Shown: positions 11,163 to 19,971, numbered from the stretch's first letter. The stretch: 64,000 bases of DNA from Bacteroidales bacterium (GCA_017453565.1 JAFTEQ010000003.1:21959-85958), one strand, 5' to 3'. Made by a program: numbers and translations. The notes: generated by a model from the letters alone, not told the origin.

Positions 11163-11864
11163 CTAGAACTTTTTGGGAGGATCGATCTTCGCGTAATAGC
11201 GCAGGTCGTTTACGATGGAGTAGATGTATATGCTCAGCAGCACGACGATGACGAAAATGGCAAAGTAGTCGAAAATGCCCGTGGTGTAGGGGCGCCCGAT
11301 GACCACCCAGTCGTGCGAGTATTCGCGGATGGGCCGCACGAAGAGGAAGAGGCAGTTGAAGAAGATCATCAGGAGGCGGAACTCGGTGGGGCCGAGCTTG
11401 GCATAGGTGAGGCGGAATTCCTTGCGCAGGTGCGCGTTCATGCTCACGTTGAGGGTGAGGATGAGGTAGAGACCCAGGGCCGATACGGCCAGGTCGAGGT
11501 TCACCAGCGGGGAAAGCCCGATACCTACGAACATCACAATCTCATTGATGACGTCAACGGTATGGTCGAGGTAGTAACCGTAGATGGGACGCTGTGTGTT
11601 GCGCACCCGGGCCAGGGTTCCGTCGAGCGAGTCGCCGAACCAGTTGACTATGAAGCCGAAAGTGGCGAGCCACAGGAAGCGGATGTCAAAACGTGACAGG
11701 ATGTAACCGGCGGCGATGATGATGGAACCGAGAACCCCCACGGCTGTTAGGGCGTCCGACGTGACAGGGCGGGGCATGCGTTCGGCAAGCCAGACCAGGG
11801 CTTTCTTTTCAGCGGCATTCAGGAAGGAAGTCTGAATGCGTTCAGCTTTTTTTATTTCTTCCAT
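11163..11864 (-). CDS. CDP-alcohol phosphatidyltransferase
   Basis: The protein has 233 residues and multiple membrane helices. The CDP-alcohol motif is complete: D78-x2-D81-G82-x2-A85-R86, then G96-x3-D100-x3-D104. These residues bind the metal ions and the CDP moiety while the phospho-group is transferred to an alcohol such as glycerol phosphate, serine or inositol phosphate. The acceptor cannot be told from the sequence; Bacteroidales members also make inositol phospholipids by enzymes of this fold. It is first in a two-gene unit with the acyltransferase, 6 bases apart. Confidence 0.85.
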   Translation of the reverse strand: MEEIKKAERIQTSFLNAAEKKALVWLAERMPRPVTSDALTAVGVLGSIIIAAGYILSRFDIRFLWLATFGFIVNWFGDSLDGTLARVRNTQRPIYGYYLDHTVDVINEIVMFVGIGLSPLVNLDLAVSALGLYLILTLNVSMNAHLRKEFRLTYAKLGPTEFRLLMIFFNCLFLFVRPIREYSHDWVVIGRPYTTGIFDYFAIFVIVVLLSIYIYSIVNDLRYYAKIDPPKKF

Positions 11865-11953
11865 ATAGAACGGTCTTTGGTTTGTACACGGTTCCCTCCT
11901 TGCGGCAGAACCGGCCGCAAGTTACAAAAAAACTGTGCAAAAACCAATCCCGG

Positions 11954-12619
11954 CTATTGGCAGATCTCTTCGACAAGAACGTCAATCAGATCGTTAACTT
12001 CCTGTCCGAAAGCGTCGAAGCGGTCGGTCTGCGCAACGGCCATGTCTTTGTAGAGCTTGACGAACTGCTTTTTGGCAGCGGCCGTATCACCCCCTTCCAG
12101 CAGGCGTGCCACGGCGGCCGAAGCAGACTTCTTCCGAGGCTTCCAGTTGGTAGCGGGATCGTTGCCGAATACGATGCTGCGGTCGATATGCGCATACAGG
12201 CCGTCGCCGGCGGTGAGCGCCTCAGTCGCGTTGCGCAGGGCACCCGGCTTGCTCAGGATGGCGAAGAGTTCCTCGGCGCCCGCATCCCCTTTTTCTATGT
12301 TGTTGAAAAGGGCCACCCGGTGGATGGAGATGGCAGTTCTGACCGCTTTTTCCACTTCACTCCGCAGGTTGGACCAGTTGTCCTGGGTGGCGTTTTCCTT
12401 ATACGCGTCGAGCGCCTGGGCGATGGCCGCCTCGAAACTCCGGGCGCGGGCGGCGGCCTCCGGGTCGGCTGCGGCGAATCCGGCACCGCCGGAGAGATAG
12501 GCCGCGATGATTTCGCCCACGGCGTCCTGCGCCGCAGGAGCGGCTTGCACGGGGCTGGAGAAAGAAACAAGAAGAAGCGCGGCAAGGGCCGGGCCGACGA
12601 GTTTGAGGATACGTTTCAT
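11954..12619 (-). CDS. Exported alpha-helical protein of unknown function
   Basis: The protein has 221 residues with a signal peptide ending near SSPVQAAPA. The mature part is Ala-rich and helical, with no motif I recognise; the segment NWSNLRSEVEKAVRTAIS and the acidic C-terminus (LIDVLVEEICQ) suggest a helical bundle. The start at 12619 is chosen for the signal peptide; a longer frame adds an implausible leader. It is divergent from the heparinase-like gene, with about 107 bases between. No operon partner is evident. Confidence 0.6.
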   Translation of the reverse strand: MKRILKLVGPALAALLLVSFSSPVQAAPAAQDAVGEIIAAYLSGGAGFAAADPEAAARARSFEAAIAQALDAYKENATQDNWSNLRSEVEKAVRTAISIHRVALFNNIEKGDAGAEELFAILSKPGALRNATEALTAGDGLYAHIDRSIVFGNDPATNWKPRKKSASAAVARLLEGGDTAAAKKQFVKLYKDMAVAQTDRFDAFGQEVNDLIDVLVEEICQ

Positions 12620-12693
12620 GATTTCTGGTTTTAAAGTACAGACTATAGACGGATTTCTCGGGCCGGGGTTTAGTGTGAAAGAAAAGAAATGCT

Positions 12694-12701
12694 TACCTTT
12701 A
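12694..12701 (+). promoter_or_regulatory. -7-like element TACCTTTA
   Basis: It differs from TAnnTTTG at the last base and lies 25 bases before the heparinase-like start codon. It is the best candidate in this divergent region. Confidence 0.35.
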
Positions 12702-12726
12702 GCATCGAAAACAAAAACGACCATTC

Positions 12727-14667
12727 ATGAATAAGCTCCAAAAAACCGCGTCTGTCGCGCTTGCGGCCCTTCTGGTCCTGGTGTTCTCCCTTTCTGTATC
12801 GGCCCAGGAACGGGTGGGCTTTGCGCCGCTCGATCCCGAACGTGTGGCACAGATTGAGGCCATGATGCCCGACGCCCCCTTCTTCTTCGCCCCCGACTAC
12901 AAAGACCGCGCAGCCTGGAGCAAGGCCATTACGCCAACCGCGCTGAAGGTTTATATAAAAAGGGCCGATTCCTATGTTGCCCGTGGCGGCGAAAGCACCC
13001 TGGAGCCCTGGAATCCGGACTGGATGGACAAATGGTTCAATGTGCCCAAGACCAACGACTCACAGACGGGCAAGGATATGAACGCCCGCCGCGTGCATCT
13101 GTTGGAAGTGCTCGCGCTCACCGAGTGCGCCACCGGCAAGGGGAAATACGTGAAGCCCGTCAACGATGCCCTGCGCAAGATTGTGCGCCAGCCCATCTGG
13201 ACCCATCCGCGCAACTACGACCCCAAGCAGAAGGTACAGGCGATCGAACTGGCGGCGCAGGCCTATGCCACCGCGGTGGGGACCACTCTTTATCTGATGG
13301 ACGACCTCATTGAGCCCGATCTCCGCCGCGAGGCCATCGATACGCTCTACTCCAAGGTCTTCAATCCGCTGCTTGCTTCGCTCGAACCGGGTGCAAAACG
13401 CCGCCATAACTGGTTGGTGGGGACCAACAACTGGAATACGGCCTGCCTCTCCGGCGTGCTCACAGCCGCCCTTGCCGCCGCGCCCGACAAGCACCTGCGC
13501 GCGCAGGTCGCCTCTATCGCGGAGCGCTATTCCATCAACTATACCGCCGGCTACAACGAGGACGGCTATTGCACGGAAGGCATGAGCTATTACAACTATG
13601 GCTTCGACAAATACCTGATCGTGCGCGAGGAACTGTTCCGCGTCACGGGCGGGCAGATCGACATCTTCCGCGCCAGTCCCAAGGTGCCGGCCATGATGCT
13701 CTTCCCCTTCGGGATGCAGATGTATTCCGACCTGCCGCCGCTGAAGAACAGCTACGCCTCCATCGCCGACTGCGGCAGCAACAAACGGCCTTCTGCGGGC
13801 ATCCTTTTCTACAACCTCAAGTACCTCGGCATCGACGAACCCTCGTTCGCCAACTACAACACCCACACCCGCCTGACCAGCACCTACGACCTGCTCATGG
13901 CCTTCACCGACTGGGACAGCTTCCCCTCCGTGGGCGCCGAGTTCAAACCCGATCCGCTGCGCAGCTACTTCAGCGATTCCGGCATCCTTACCTGCCGTCC
14001 GGCGGCGGAATCACCCGCCCGCCTTGCGGTTACCATGAAGGGCGGCCACAACGCTGAACACCACAACCACAACGACGTGGGGGCCTATAACATCTGCCTC
14101 GACGGCATCTTCATGATGGAAGATCCGGGCATCGCGCCCTACACCGGCGTGACCTTCTCCAACAAGCGTTACACCATCAATACCATCAACTCCTACGGCC
14201 ACCCCGTCCCCACCGTAGACGGCGCCCAGCAGAAGGAAGGGGTACGTGCACCGGCTCCCGTGCTGGCCAATGAGTTCTCCGCAAAGGAAGACCGTTTCGC
14301 CATAGAAATGAAAGATTTCTACACGCCTGCGGTTGCCGACCTGCAATCGATCAAGCGCTCTTTCCTCTACGAAAGGAGCGACAAACCGGCCTTCACCGTG
14401 CGCGACGAGTTCTCGGCCGGTGCGGCCCATGTGTATGAGTCGGCCATCACCACGCGTTCGGAGGTGTCGGTGAAAAAGAACGTCATCACCTTCACGCGCG
14501 ATGGCCTGAAACTGAAAGCCACCGTCACGTCCGACGGCCCGGTGGTCATCTCTACCGAGCAGCTGGGCGGCACGCCCAACGAGGCGAAGGTCCCCTTCAC
14601 GCGCATTTCCGTCAAGGCGAAAGGTGCGCGCAAGGACGCCTGGATCCAGATCCGTTATAGCCTCTAG
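12727..14667 (+). CDS. Heparinase II/III-family polysaccharide lyase, exported
   Basis: The protein has 646 residues with a signal peptide ending near LSVSAQ. The N-terminal half is an alpha/alpha toroid (NWLVGTNNWNTAC near 225-237 and GYCTEGMSYYNYGF near 280-293 are typical substrate-cleft blocks). The C-terminal half is the beta-sandwich of heparinase II/III-type lyases, with the metal/active-site block GGHNAEHHNHNDVGAY near 439-454. Such enzymes cleave uronic-acid polysaccharides by beta-elimination. The substrate is open. It stands alone, without sulfatases or SusCD, unlike many polysaccharide-use loci. Confidence 0.82.
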   Translation: MNKLQKTASVALAALLVLVFSLSVSAQERVGFAPLDPERVAQIEAMMPDAPFFFAPDYKDRAAWSKAITPTALKVYIKRADSYVARGGESTLEPWNPDWMDKWFNVPKTNDSQTGKDMNARRVHLLEVLALTECATGKGKYVKPVNDALRKIVRQPIWTHPRNYDPKQKVQAIELAAQAYATAVGTTLYLMDDLIEPDLRREAIDTLYSKVFNPLLASLEPGAKRRHNWLVGTNNWNTACLSGVLTAALAAAPDKHLRAQVASIAERYSINYTAGYNEDGYCTEGMSYYNYGFDKYLIVREELFRVTGGQIDIFRASPKVPAMMLFPFGMQMYSDLPPLKNSYASIADCGSNKRPSAGILFYNLKYLGIDEPSFANYNTHTRLTSTYDLLMAFTDWDSFPSVGAEFKPDPLRSYFSDSGILTCRPAAESPARLAVTMKGGHNAEHHNHNDVGAYNICLDGIFMMEDPGIAPYTGVTFSNKRYTINTINSYGHPVPTVDGAQQKEGVRAPAPVLANEFSAKEDRFAIEMKDFYTPAVADLQSIKRSFLYERSDKPAFTVRDEFSAGAAHVYESAITTRSEVSVKKNVITFTRDGLKLKATVTSDGPVVISTEQLGGTPNEAKVPFTRISVKAKGARKDAWIQIRYSL

Positions 14668-14687
14668 CGGGGCAGGTTCAAAGAACG

Positions 14688-16247
14688 CTACAAGTCATAG
14701 AGGTCGCTTCTGTCGAGGAAGCGATAAGCGGCGGCTTCCACCAGGTGGGCGGGTTCGATTTCGGCTGCGCCCGCCAGGTCTGCGATGGTGCGGGCCAGTT
14801 TGATGACACGGGTGAAAGCCCGGGCCGAGAGGCCCAAACGCTCGGTAATGCGGCTCAGGGTGTCTCTGCAGGCAGATGAGAGGGGACAGTAGCGTTGCAT
14901 CTGCCGGGAAGACATTTCCGCATTGGTGTAGATGCCCGTTCCGGCAAAGCGCCGGCGCTGGATTTTCCGCGCCGCAGCCACCCGGGCGGCCACCTCGGCG
15001 CTGCTCTCCCGCCCCTTCCCGCTGCGGCTCGCGTCGACCAGTTCTGCGGCCGGAAGACTGCGTACAAGGAGTTGCAGGTCAATTCTGTCGAGGATGGGAC
15101 CGCTCAGTCGGGCCAGGTAATTGCGCCGCTGGGCGGGCGTGCAGCTGCAACGGTCCCCCTCGCCATAGTAACCGCAGGGACAGGGATTTGCCGCCGCAAC
15201 GAGCAGGAAGGAAGCGGGGTATTCGAGTTTGGAGCGCAGTCTGGAAATGACCACTTTCCGGTCTTCCAGCGGCCCCCGGAGTGCTTCCATAACCATTTTG
15301 GGCATTTGTACGAATTCATCGAGAAAGAGGACTCCTCCGTGCGAGAGGCTCACTTCACCGGGCTGGATGTTATCACCGCTTCCGCCGCCGAGCAGGGCCG
15401 GCAGCGAGATGCTGTAGTGGGGCGCGCGGAACGGCCTGCGATAAGCCGTACCCCCGGGAATGCCCTTCCCGGCGATGGAGTAGATCTTGCTGGTGAGCAG
15501 TGCCTCTTCGGCATCCATCGGAGGGAGGATGCCCGTGATGGCCCGGGCCAGCGAACTCTTCCCCGAGCCCGGCGGACCCACCATCATGATGTTGTGGTTT
15601 CCGCTTACGGCAATCTCGATACCCCTTTTGGCCGCGTCCTGGCCCACGATTTCGCTGAAATCCATAAGGCCCGACCCGGCGGGAGGGTCCTCCCCGGGCG
15701 GGGCCTGGTGCTGCACCAGCAGGTCGGAACAGTCTTCTTCGCCTCCGAGGATGCGGAGCACATCCGAAAGCCGGCTTACCCCGAAGATGTTCAGTTCCTC
15801 TGCGAAAACCCGGGCCTCGGCGGCGGAAGTCCGGGGGAGGATGACCCCTTCGAAGCCGTCGTTTCGCGCCCGTTCCGCGATGGGCAGGGCGCCGGGGACC
15901 GGGCGCACGGACCCGTCGAGCCCGAGTTCTCCCATAAGCAGGTAGCGGCCCACCAGCGGCAGCGCCTTCTGCTCCGAGGCGGCGATGATGCCCACGGCAA
16001 TGGGCAGGTCGTAGCCGCTGCCGCTCTTGTGCAGGTCGGCCGGAGCCAGGTTGATGACAATTTTTTTGCCCGGAATCCGGAACTGAAGTGCCTGCAGGGC
16101 GGTTGTTGTGCGCAGCAGACTTTCCTTTACCGCCGCATCGGCCAGGCCCACCAGGTGAATTCCAACCCCGTGGGTGATTTCAATCTCAACGGTCACGCGC
16201 AGGGCCTCAATCCCAATACAGCGTGCACCAAAAACGTGAACTTGCAT
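14688..16247 (-). CDS. comM: YifB/ComM-family AAA+ ATPase (Mg-chelatase-like)
   Basis: The protein has 519 residues. An N-terminal ChlI-type domain (~1-170, with GVGIHLVGLADAAVKES) precedes the AAA+ module with Walker A GPPGSGKS (224-231) and Walker B-like GGVLFLDEF. The C-terminal helical lid has Cys-rich NPCPCGYYG and a CSCTP segment. ComM is the hexameric helicase that promotes branch migration during natural transformation in other bacteria; the role in Bacteroidales is inferred from homology. It converges with the heparinase-like gene and is divergent from tsaE. Confidence 0.88.
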   Translation of the reverse strand: MQVHVFGARCIGIEALRVTVEIEITHGVGIHLVGLADAAVKESLLRTTTALQALQFRIPGKKIVINLAPADLHKSGSGYDLPIAVGIIAASEQKALPLVGRYLLMGELGLDGSVRPVPGALPIAERARNDGFEGVILPRTSAAEARVFAEELNIFGVSRLSDVLRILGGEEDCSDLLVQHQAPPGEDPPAGSGLMDFSEIVGQDAAKRGIEIAVSGNHNIMMVGPPGSGKSSLARAITGILPPMDAEEALLTSKIYSIAGKGIPGGTAYRRPFRAPHYSISLPALLGGGSGDNIQPGEVSLSHGGVLFLDEFVQMPKMVMEALRGPLEDRKVVISRLRSKLEYPASFLLVAAANPCPCGYYGEGDRCSCTPAQRRNYLARLSGPILDRIDLQLLVRSLPAAELVDASRSGKGRESSAEVAARVAAARKIQRRRFAGTGIYTNAEMSSRQMQRYCPLSSACRDTLSRITERLGLSARAFTRVIKLARTIADLAGAAEIEPAHLVEAAAYRFLDRSDLYDL

Positions 16248-16266
16248 AGTTTGCGCTAAGTTTTAT

Positions 16267-16274
16267 TATCTTTG
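16267..16274 (+). promoter_or_regulatory. -7 element TATCTTTG for tsaE
   Basis: It ends 6 bases before the tsaE ATG, leaving almost no room for a leader. This decides against a TTG start inside the element. Confidence 0.65.
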
Positions 16275-16280
16275 CCGGCA

Positions 16281-16706
16281 ATGGAACACCGGATACACAT
16301 CCCCTCGCTCTCCGCCCTTGATGAAGCGGCCCGCCTCTTCCTGGAGGAGACGGCCGGACATCCCCTCGTTGCTTTCTACGCTCCCATGGGCGCCGGGAAA
16401 ACCACTTTCATCTCGGCCGTCTGCCGGGCGCTCGGCGTGAGGGAAGACGCCGTGAGTTCTCCCACCTTCGCCATCGTGAACGAGTATCGCTGCGCCGACG
16501 GTGCGCCGCTCTTCCACTTCGATTTCTACCGCATCGAACGGCTGGAGGAGGCGCTCGACCTGGGGCTCTACGAATACCTCGACAGCGGTTGCCGCGGCCT
16601 GATGGAATGGCCCGAAAACATAGAGCCGCTCCTGCCCGAAGAGACCCTGCGCGTGCAGATTACGGTTGATCCGGAAGGAGGTCGCCTTCTGTCCTGGCAG
16701 GCGTAA
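16281..16706 (+). CDS. tsaE: tRNA t6A biosynthesis ATPase TsaE
   Basis: The protein has 141 residues, the usual size. The P-loop region APMGAGKTTF lies near 34-43, with SSPTFAIVNEY and FDFYRIE following; these blocks are diagnostic of TsaE. It hydrolyses ATP to support the TsaBCDE-type synthesis of N6-threonylcarbamoyladenosine in tRNAs reading ANN codons. Another gene of the pathway, tsaC, is in this window at about 59.5 kb. The message is predicted to be leaderless or nearly so. Its last 47 bases overlap the 3' end of the convergent lipoprotein gene. Confidence 0.93.
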   Translation: MEHRIHIPSLSALDEAARLFLEETAGHPLVAFYAPMGAGKTTFISAVCRALGVREDAVSSPTFAIVNEYRCADGAPLFHFDFYRIERLEEALDLGLYEYLDSGCRGLMEWPENIEPLLPEETLRVQITVDPEGGRLLSWQA

Positions 16707-17928
16707 GCACCACTTCCAGCCCGGTCAGGAACCCTTCCAGTTCGAGTTCGCGTCTTTCTCCCCCGTCCCAGACAAAGGGCTTTGCGCCCGCTGCGAAAGG
16801 CGACAGGCCCGCGAGCAGCCGTGTGCCCAGAACGTCGGCGCAACTGCGGGAGAAAAAGAGGCAGCTGTCGCGCTGGAAGAGCGTTTCTTCCGGCGAACAG
16901 ATGCACACGCCCCCTTCGTCCGTCTGCTGTACCGAAGCGAAATCCCCCTCCGGAAACGGGAAGACCTGGTGCCCCCGTCCGCGCAGGAAGCGGATGCCCC
17001 GCCCCTTTTTATATAGGTAGGTGAAGCCCAGGACGCCCGCGCCCAGGTCCATCTCGCCGTGGAGGGTCATGTCTTCGGTGTCGGCGATGGCGCCGTAGTT
17101 CCAGTACTGGAGTGTGAGCCGGTGGGTCTTCGTGCCGGTCCGGAGCATGATGCTGGTAACGTCCCTGTAGAGAATCCAGGGCCCGTCGGGGCCCATACGC
17201 AGGTCGAACAGAGTGCAGAGGTCGTCGGGCGGAGTCAGATAGGTTGCATAACCGTCTTCCACCAGGCAGCAGTTGCGCGGGTCGTTCTCGTCGGGGAAGA
17301 AAGCGAAATAGAGGTGCCCGCCCTGCTCGTACAGCGCGCCGTTGCCCTTTCCGGCCGGGTGCGAGAAGTCGCCGGCGATGCGTCCGCGCTCGCTGTGAAA
17401 GAGCGTGACTCCGTTGCGGCGCAGGCTGCAGCCATGCCCGCTGCGGTCCTGCCCCAGGGTGTAGACGGCCCCGTCGCGCAGCAGCAGGCCGCGGAGTTTT
17501 TCGCGTCCTTCGTAGCGGAAGAGTTCCTCGCCGTTGCATTTGAGCACCGTTTCGCTCTGCGTGGAGAACTCGGTATAGAGCCGTCCGCCCAGCAGGTGAT
17601 GGGTGTCGGGGTCGGTGCTCACGCAGTTGTCGTAGCCGCTCGGGAAGGAGCAGACGGTCTCGTAGTTGCGCAGCAGCACAAGCCGGCAGGCGGCGGCGCC
17701 GCAGGCCGTATCGCGGTGCCAGTCATAGCCGGAGGGGACGCTGACGGCCGAAAGGTAAACGGCCGTATCCCGGGCCGGACCCTCGGGCGGTTCTTCCCGC
17801 TCCGAGCCGTCGAGCCCCGTTCCCTGGTGCTCCAGACGGAGGTCGCCCGCATGTGTGGGCAGTTTGAGGGAATTGCAGGAGAGCAGCGCCAGCAGGCAGG
17901 CCGCTCCCAGACAGAAAGAAGTCTTCAT
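16660..17928 (-). CDS. Lipoprotein of unknown function
   Basis: The protein has 422 residues. The start at 17928 gives a clear lipoprotein signal, with LLALLSCNS placing the lipidated Cys near residue 18. The body is rich in short beta segments with many Gly, Cys and aromatic residues (for example FSHPAGKGNGALYEQGGHLYFAF), a spacing that could form a beta-propeller; this is inference only. No known domain is recognised. A TAGCTTTG promoter lies 14 bases upstream. The 3' end runs 47 bases into tsaE on the other strand, so the last 15 residues are double-coding. Confidence 0.6.
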   Translation of the reverse strand: MKTSFCLGAACLLALLSCNSLKLPTHAGDLRLEHQGTGLDGSEREEPPEGPARDTAVYLSAVSVPSGYDWHRDTACGAAACRLVLLRNYETVCSFPSGYDNCVSTDPDTHHLLGGRLYTEFSTQSETVLKCNGEELFRYEGREKLRGLLLRDGAVYTLGQDRSGHGCSLRRNGVTLFHSERGRIAGDFSHPAGKGNGALYEQGGHLYFAFFPDENDPRNCCLVEDGYATYLTPPDDLCTLFDLRMGPDGPWILYRDVTSIMLRTGTKTHRLTLQYWNYGAIADTEDMTLHGEMDLGAGVLGFTYLYKKGRGIRFLRGRGHQVFPFPEGDFASVQQTDEGGVCICSPEETLFQRDSCLFFSRSCADVLGTRLLAGLSPFAAGAKPFVWDGGERRELELEGFLTGLEVVLTPARTEGDLLPDQP

Positions 17929-17942
17929 AGCTTTGTTTTTTC

Positions 17943-17950
17943 CAAAGCTA
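17943..17950 (-). promoter_or_regulatory. -7 element TAGCTTTG for the lipoprotein gene
   Basis: It reads from CAAAGCTA on the plus strand, 14 bases upstream of the chosen start, and supports that start. Confidence 0.6.
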
Positions 17951-17962
17951 GGTAAAGACAAC

Positions 17963-17990
17963 GAAAACCCCGGGGTAAAACCCGGGGTCC
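17963..17990 (-). terminator. Rho-independent terminator of the sigma/anti-sigma unit
   Basis: ACCCCGGG (17967-17974) pairs perfectly with CCCGGGGT (17981-17988). On the minus strand the hairpin is followed by TTTTCGTT. It sits after the beta-barrel gene and before the lipoprotein promoter. Confidence 0.8.
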
Positions 17991-18024
17991 CGTTTTATTT
18001 TTCCGTTTCCGCTATCGAAATAAT

Positions 18025-19317
18025 CTACAGGTTGAAGCGGAAACCGGCGTTGAAGTTCACCATGAAGGGTTTTTCGGTGCGCACGTTCTTGGGCTGGCGA
18101 CAGTCGAAATAGTAGTTGACGCTCGGGTCAAGGAAGAGGCCGAGCCGCTGGCTCAGGCGGAACTCCACACCGAGTCCGGTGGAAAGCGAGAACTGCGGCT
18201 GTTGCACGCGTTCCTTGTAGACCAGGGTGCTCTCGCCGTTGGGGATGGTGTAGCGGTTGGACACGCAGAACTCCATGGCGCCGCCGCCCAGCACGTAGAA
18301 GCGGATGTTGCCTGAGTCGATGAGCGAGAGGTAGGCTTTGAGGGGCACCCCGATATACTGCATGCTGTGATGCACGTCGCCCTCCACGCTGGCGGCAAGG
18401 GTCGAGCCCGGGGTATAGACTCCGGTGAAGCTGCGCGTGAGGAGGGTGTAGTCGATGCCGGTGCCCACGGAGAAGCGGGGCGAGAAGTTGTAGCGCAGGC
18501 CTACGCCGAAGGAGACGGGCGCGCCATAGGTGGAGGTGCTCTTCTCGAGAATACTGGTCTGTGTGGTGGCGACGGCAGAACCGGGCGCTACGCCCATGGC
18601 CGGCGGTGTGTTGCGCGCGTCGTTCCCGCTGATTCCGCCGGAAAGTACGGCGGCGAGGCGGTTGCGTGTGCTGCGTGCCTTGAGCCGGTCTTCCGCTGCC
18701 ATGAGGGCGAAGGGATCGGGTTGCTGTGCGCCGGCCGGCCGGGCCTGCTGCCCTGCGCCCTTGCCGTTTGCCTGGGCCGGGGTCTCACCGGCGTTGGTGT
18801 TCTGCTCAGGGGCGGCGCTGGCGCTTGAGCCTTCAGCGGGCTCTTGAGCGAGCTTGGAGACAGTCTCCGCCGTGGCTTCAGGCTGGGAGGCAAGCTCCTG
18901 CCCGGAGACGGAAACGACCTGTGCGGAAGCGGCCTTGCCGGACTGAGCCGGTTCGGTAGCGAACCAGTCGTAGGCGGGCACTTCCACGAAATCTTCGAAA
19001 ATGGGCTTGGGCATCTGGGGCGCAGCCTCGGCTTCGGTCTTTTCGGCCTGGGCCAGACGTCCGCTTCCCGACAGACCTGCGCTCTTGTCGAAGGTGCCGG
19101 AGAAGAAGAAGGCGGCTCCGAGGGCGGCGGCAAAAGCGAGCGCCACGGCTCCGTAGCGCACCGCCTTGCGCTTCCAGAAGGGCACGACAACGGCCTCCCG
19201 CGCGGCGCCAAGCCGTCCGGAAATAGCTTCCCAGGCGCCGCTGGGAGCAGGCTCCTCGGCGTCTGCGAGCATCGACCGTATGGTCAGGTCGAAGTCTTGC
19301 CAATCTTCTTTCAGCAT
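18025..19317 (-). CDS. Anti-sigma-like N-terminus fused to an outer-membrane beta-barrel
   Basis: The protein has 430 residues. Residues 1-45 (MLKEDWQDFDLTIRSML, then EPAPSGAWEAIS) are a short cytosolic segment of the kind found downstream of Bacteroidetes ECF sigma factors. A single transmembrane helix follows at about 53-73, then a long Ala/Gln/Glu/Pro-rich linker (~75-250). The C-terminal ~165 residues form a PorT-like or OmpA-like beta-barrel (FGVGLRYNFSPRFSVGTGID; final strand FNAGFRFNL ending in Leu). The arrangement implies one chain touching both membranes. It begins 1 base after the sigma factor stop, so the two are co-expressed. The anti-sigma role is inferred from context. Confidence 0.68.
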   Translation of the reverse strand: MLKEDWQDFDLTIRSMLADAEEPAPSGAWEAISGRLGAAREAVVVPFWKRKAVRYGAVALAFAAALGAAFFFSGTFDKSAGLSGSGRLAQAEKTEAEAAPQMPKPIFEDFVEVPAYDWFATEPAQSGKAASAQVVSVSGQELASQPEATAETVSKLAQEPAEGSSASAAPEQNTNAGETPAQANGKGAGQQARPAGAQQPDPFALMAAEDRLKARSTRNRLAAVLSGGISGNDARNTPPAMGVAPGSAVATTQTSILEKSTSTYGAPVSFGVGLRYNFSPRFSVGTGIDYTLLTRSFTGVYTPGSTLAASVEGDVHHSMQYIGVPLKAYLSLIDSGNIRFYVLGGGAMEFCVSNRYTIPNGESTLVYKERVQQPQFSLSTGLGVEFRLSQRLGLFLDPSVNYYFDCRQPKNVRTEKPFMVNFNAGFRFNL

Positions 19318-19318
19318 C

Positions 19319-19912
19319 TCAATACTTGTCTTTGATCTTGTTTTGCAACAGCACGCGGGCTCGCTGGAGTTGGGAACGGGAAGTCGCTTCCGAAACGCCG
19401 AGCGCCTCTGCGATTTCCTTGTGGGAGTAGCCTTCCACCACATACATATTGAAGACGGTGCGGAAGCCCGGAGGCAGCGAGGCGATCATCCCCACCAGCT
19501 CGCGGTAGCCAATCTGCTGGATGGCGGAGGGGCTGTCGCTCACGACATTCCACGCCGCATCCACGTCTTCGCTCTGTCTGAGTACGTCCTTCTTGCGTAG
19601 ACTCATCAGTGCCGTGTTGACAAAGATCTTGCGGGCCCAGCCCTCGAAAGATCCCTCTCCCGAGTAACTCTCGAGTTTGGTGAACAGGGTTACGAAGCCG
19701 TCCTGCAGGATGTCGGCCGCCGTTTCCCTGTCTCCCATATAGCGGAGACAGACGGCGAACATTTTCCCGGAGAGCGCATCGTAAACGGCTTTCTGTGCAC
19801 GTGGATTGCCTTTTTTGCAGGCTTCCAGCACTTCGGCCGTCACTTGCCCGTTCCCCTTTTTCGGGGTCTCTTCCCGTGTATCAAGATGCTTTTTTGTTCC
19901 CAAAAGTTGCAT
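19319..19912 (-). CDS. ECF RNA polymerase sigma factor
   Basis: The protein has 197 residues from the chosen ATG. Region 2 (YDALSGKMFAVCLRYMGD, then AADILQDGFVTLFTKL) and region 4 (LPPGFRTVFNMYVVEGYSH, then EIAEALGVSEATSRSQL) are both clear, with no sigma 1 or 3 region, as in sigma-70 ECF members. An upstream ATG at 19930 lies only 2 bases after the TAATTTTG element, so 19912 (preceded by AGG) is preferred. The next gene, 1 base downstream, is its likely membrane-bound regulator. Targets are unknown. Confidence 0.85.
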   Translation of the reverse strand: MQLLGTKKHLDTREETPKKGNGQVTAEVLEACKKGNPRAQKAVYDALSGKMFAVCLRYMGDRETAADILQDGFVTLFTKLESYSGEGSFEGWARKIFVNTALMSLRKKDVLRQSEDVDAAWNVVSDSPSAIQQIGYRELVGMIASLPPGFRTVFNMYVVEGYSHKEIAEALGVSEATSRSQLQRARVLLQNKIKDKY

Positions 19913-19932
19913 CCTTGCGAGATATGACATTG

Positions 19933-19940
19933 CAAAATTA
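19933..19940 (-). promoter_or_regulatory. -7 element TAATTTTG for the sigma factor
   Basis: It reads from CAAAATTA. A divergent element for the TPR gene lies 23 bases away, so the two promoters share one short control region. Confidence 0.6.
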
Positions 19941-19963
19941 GAGAAAATAACGCTCAAAAGCAT

Positions 19964-19971
19964 TATTTTTG
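19964..19971 (+). promoter_or_regulatory. -7 element TATTTTTG for the TPR gene
   Basis: It lies 18 bases upstream of the ATG at 19990. Confidence 0.6.

Noticed and set aside
10164-11696. Plus-strand frame of about 500 codons opposite the acyltransferase and CDP-alcohol genes
   Set aside because: It runs through tRNA-Pro and is antisense to two well-supported enzymes; its composition is of the shadow type.
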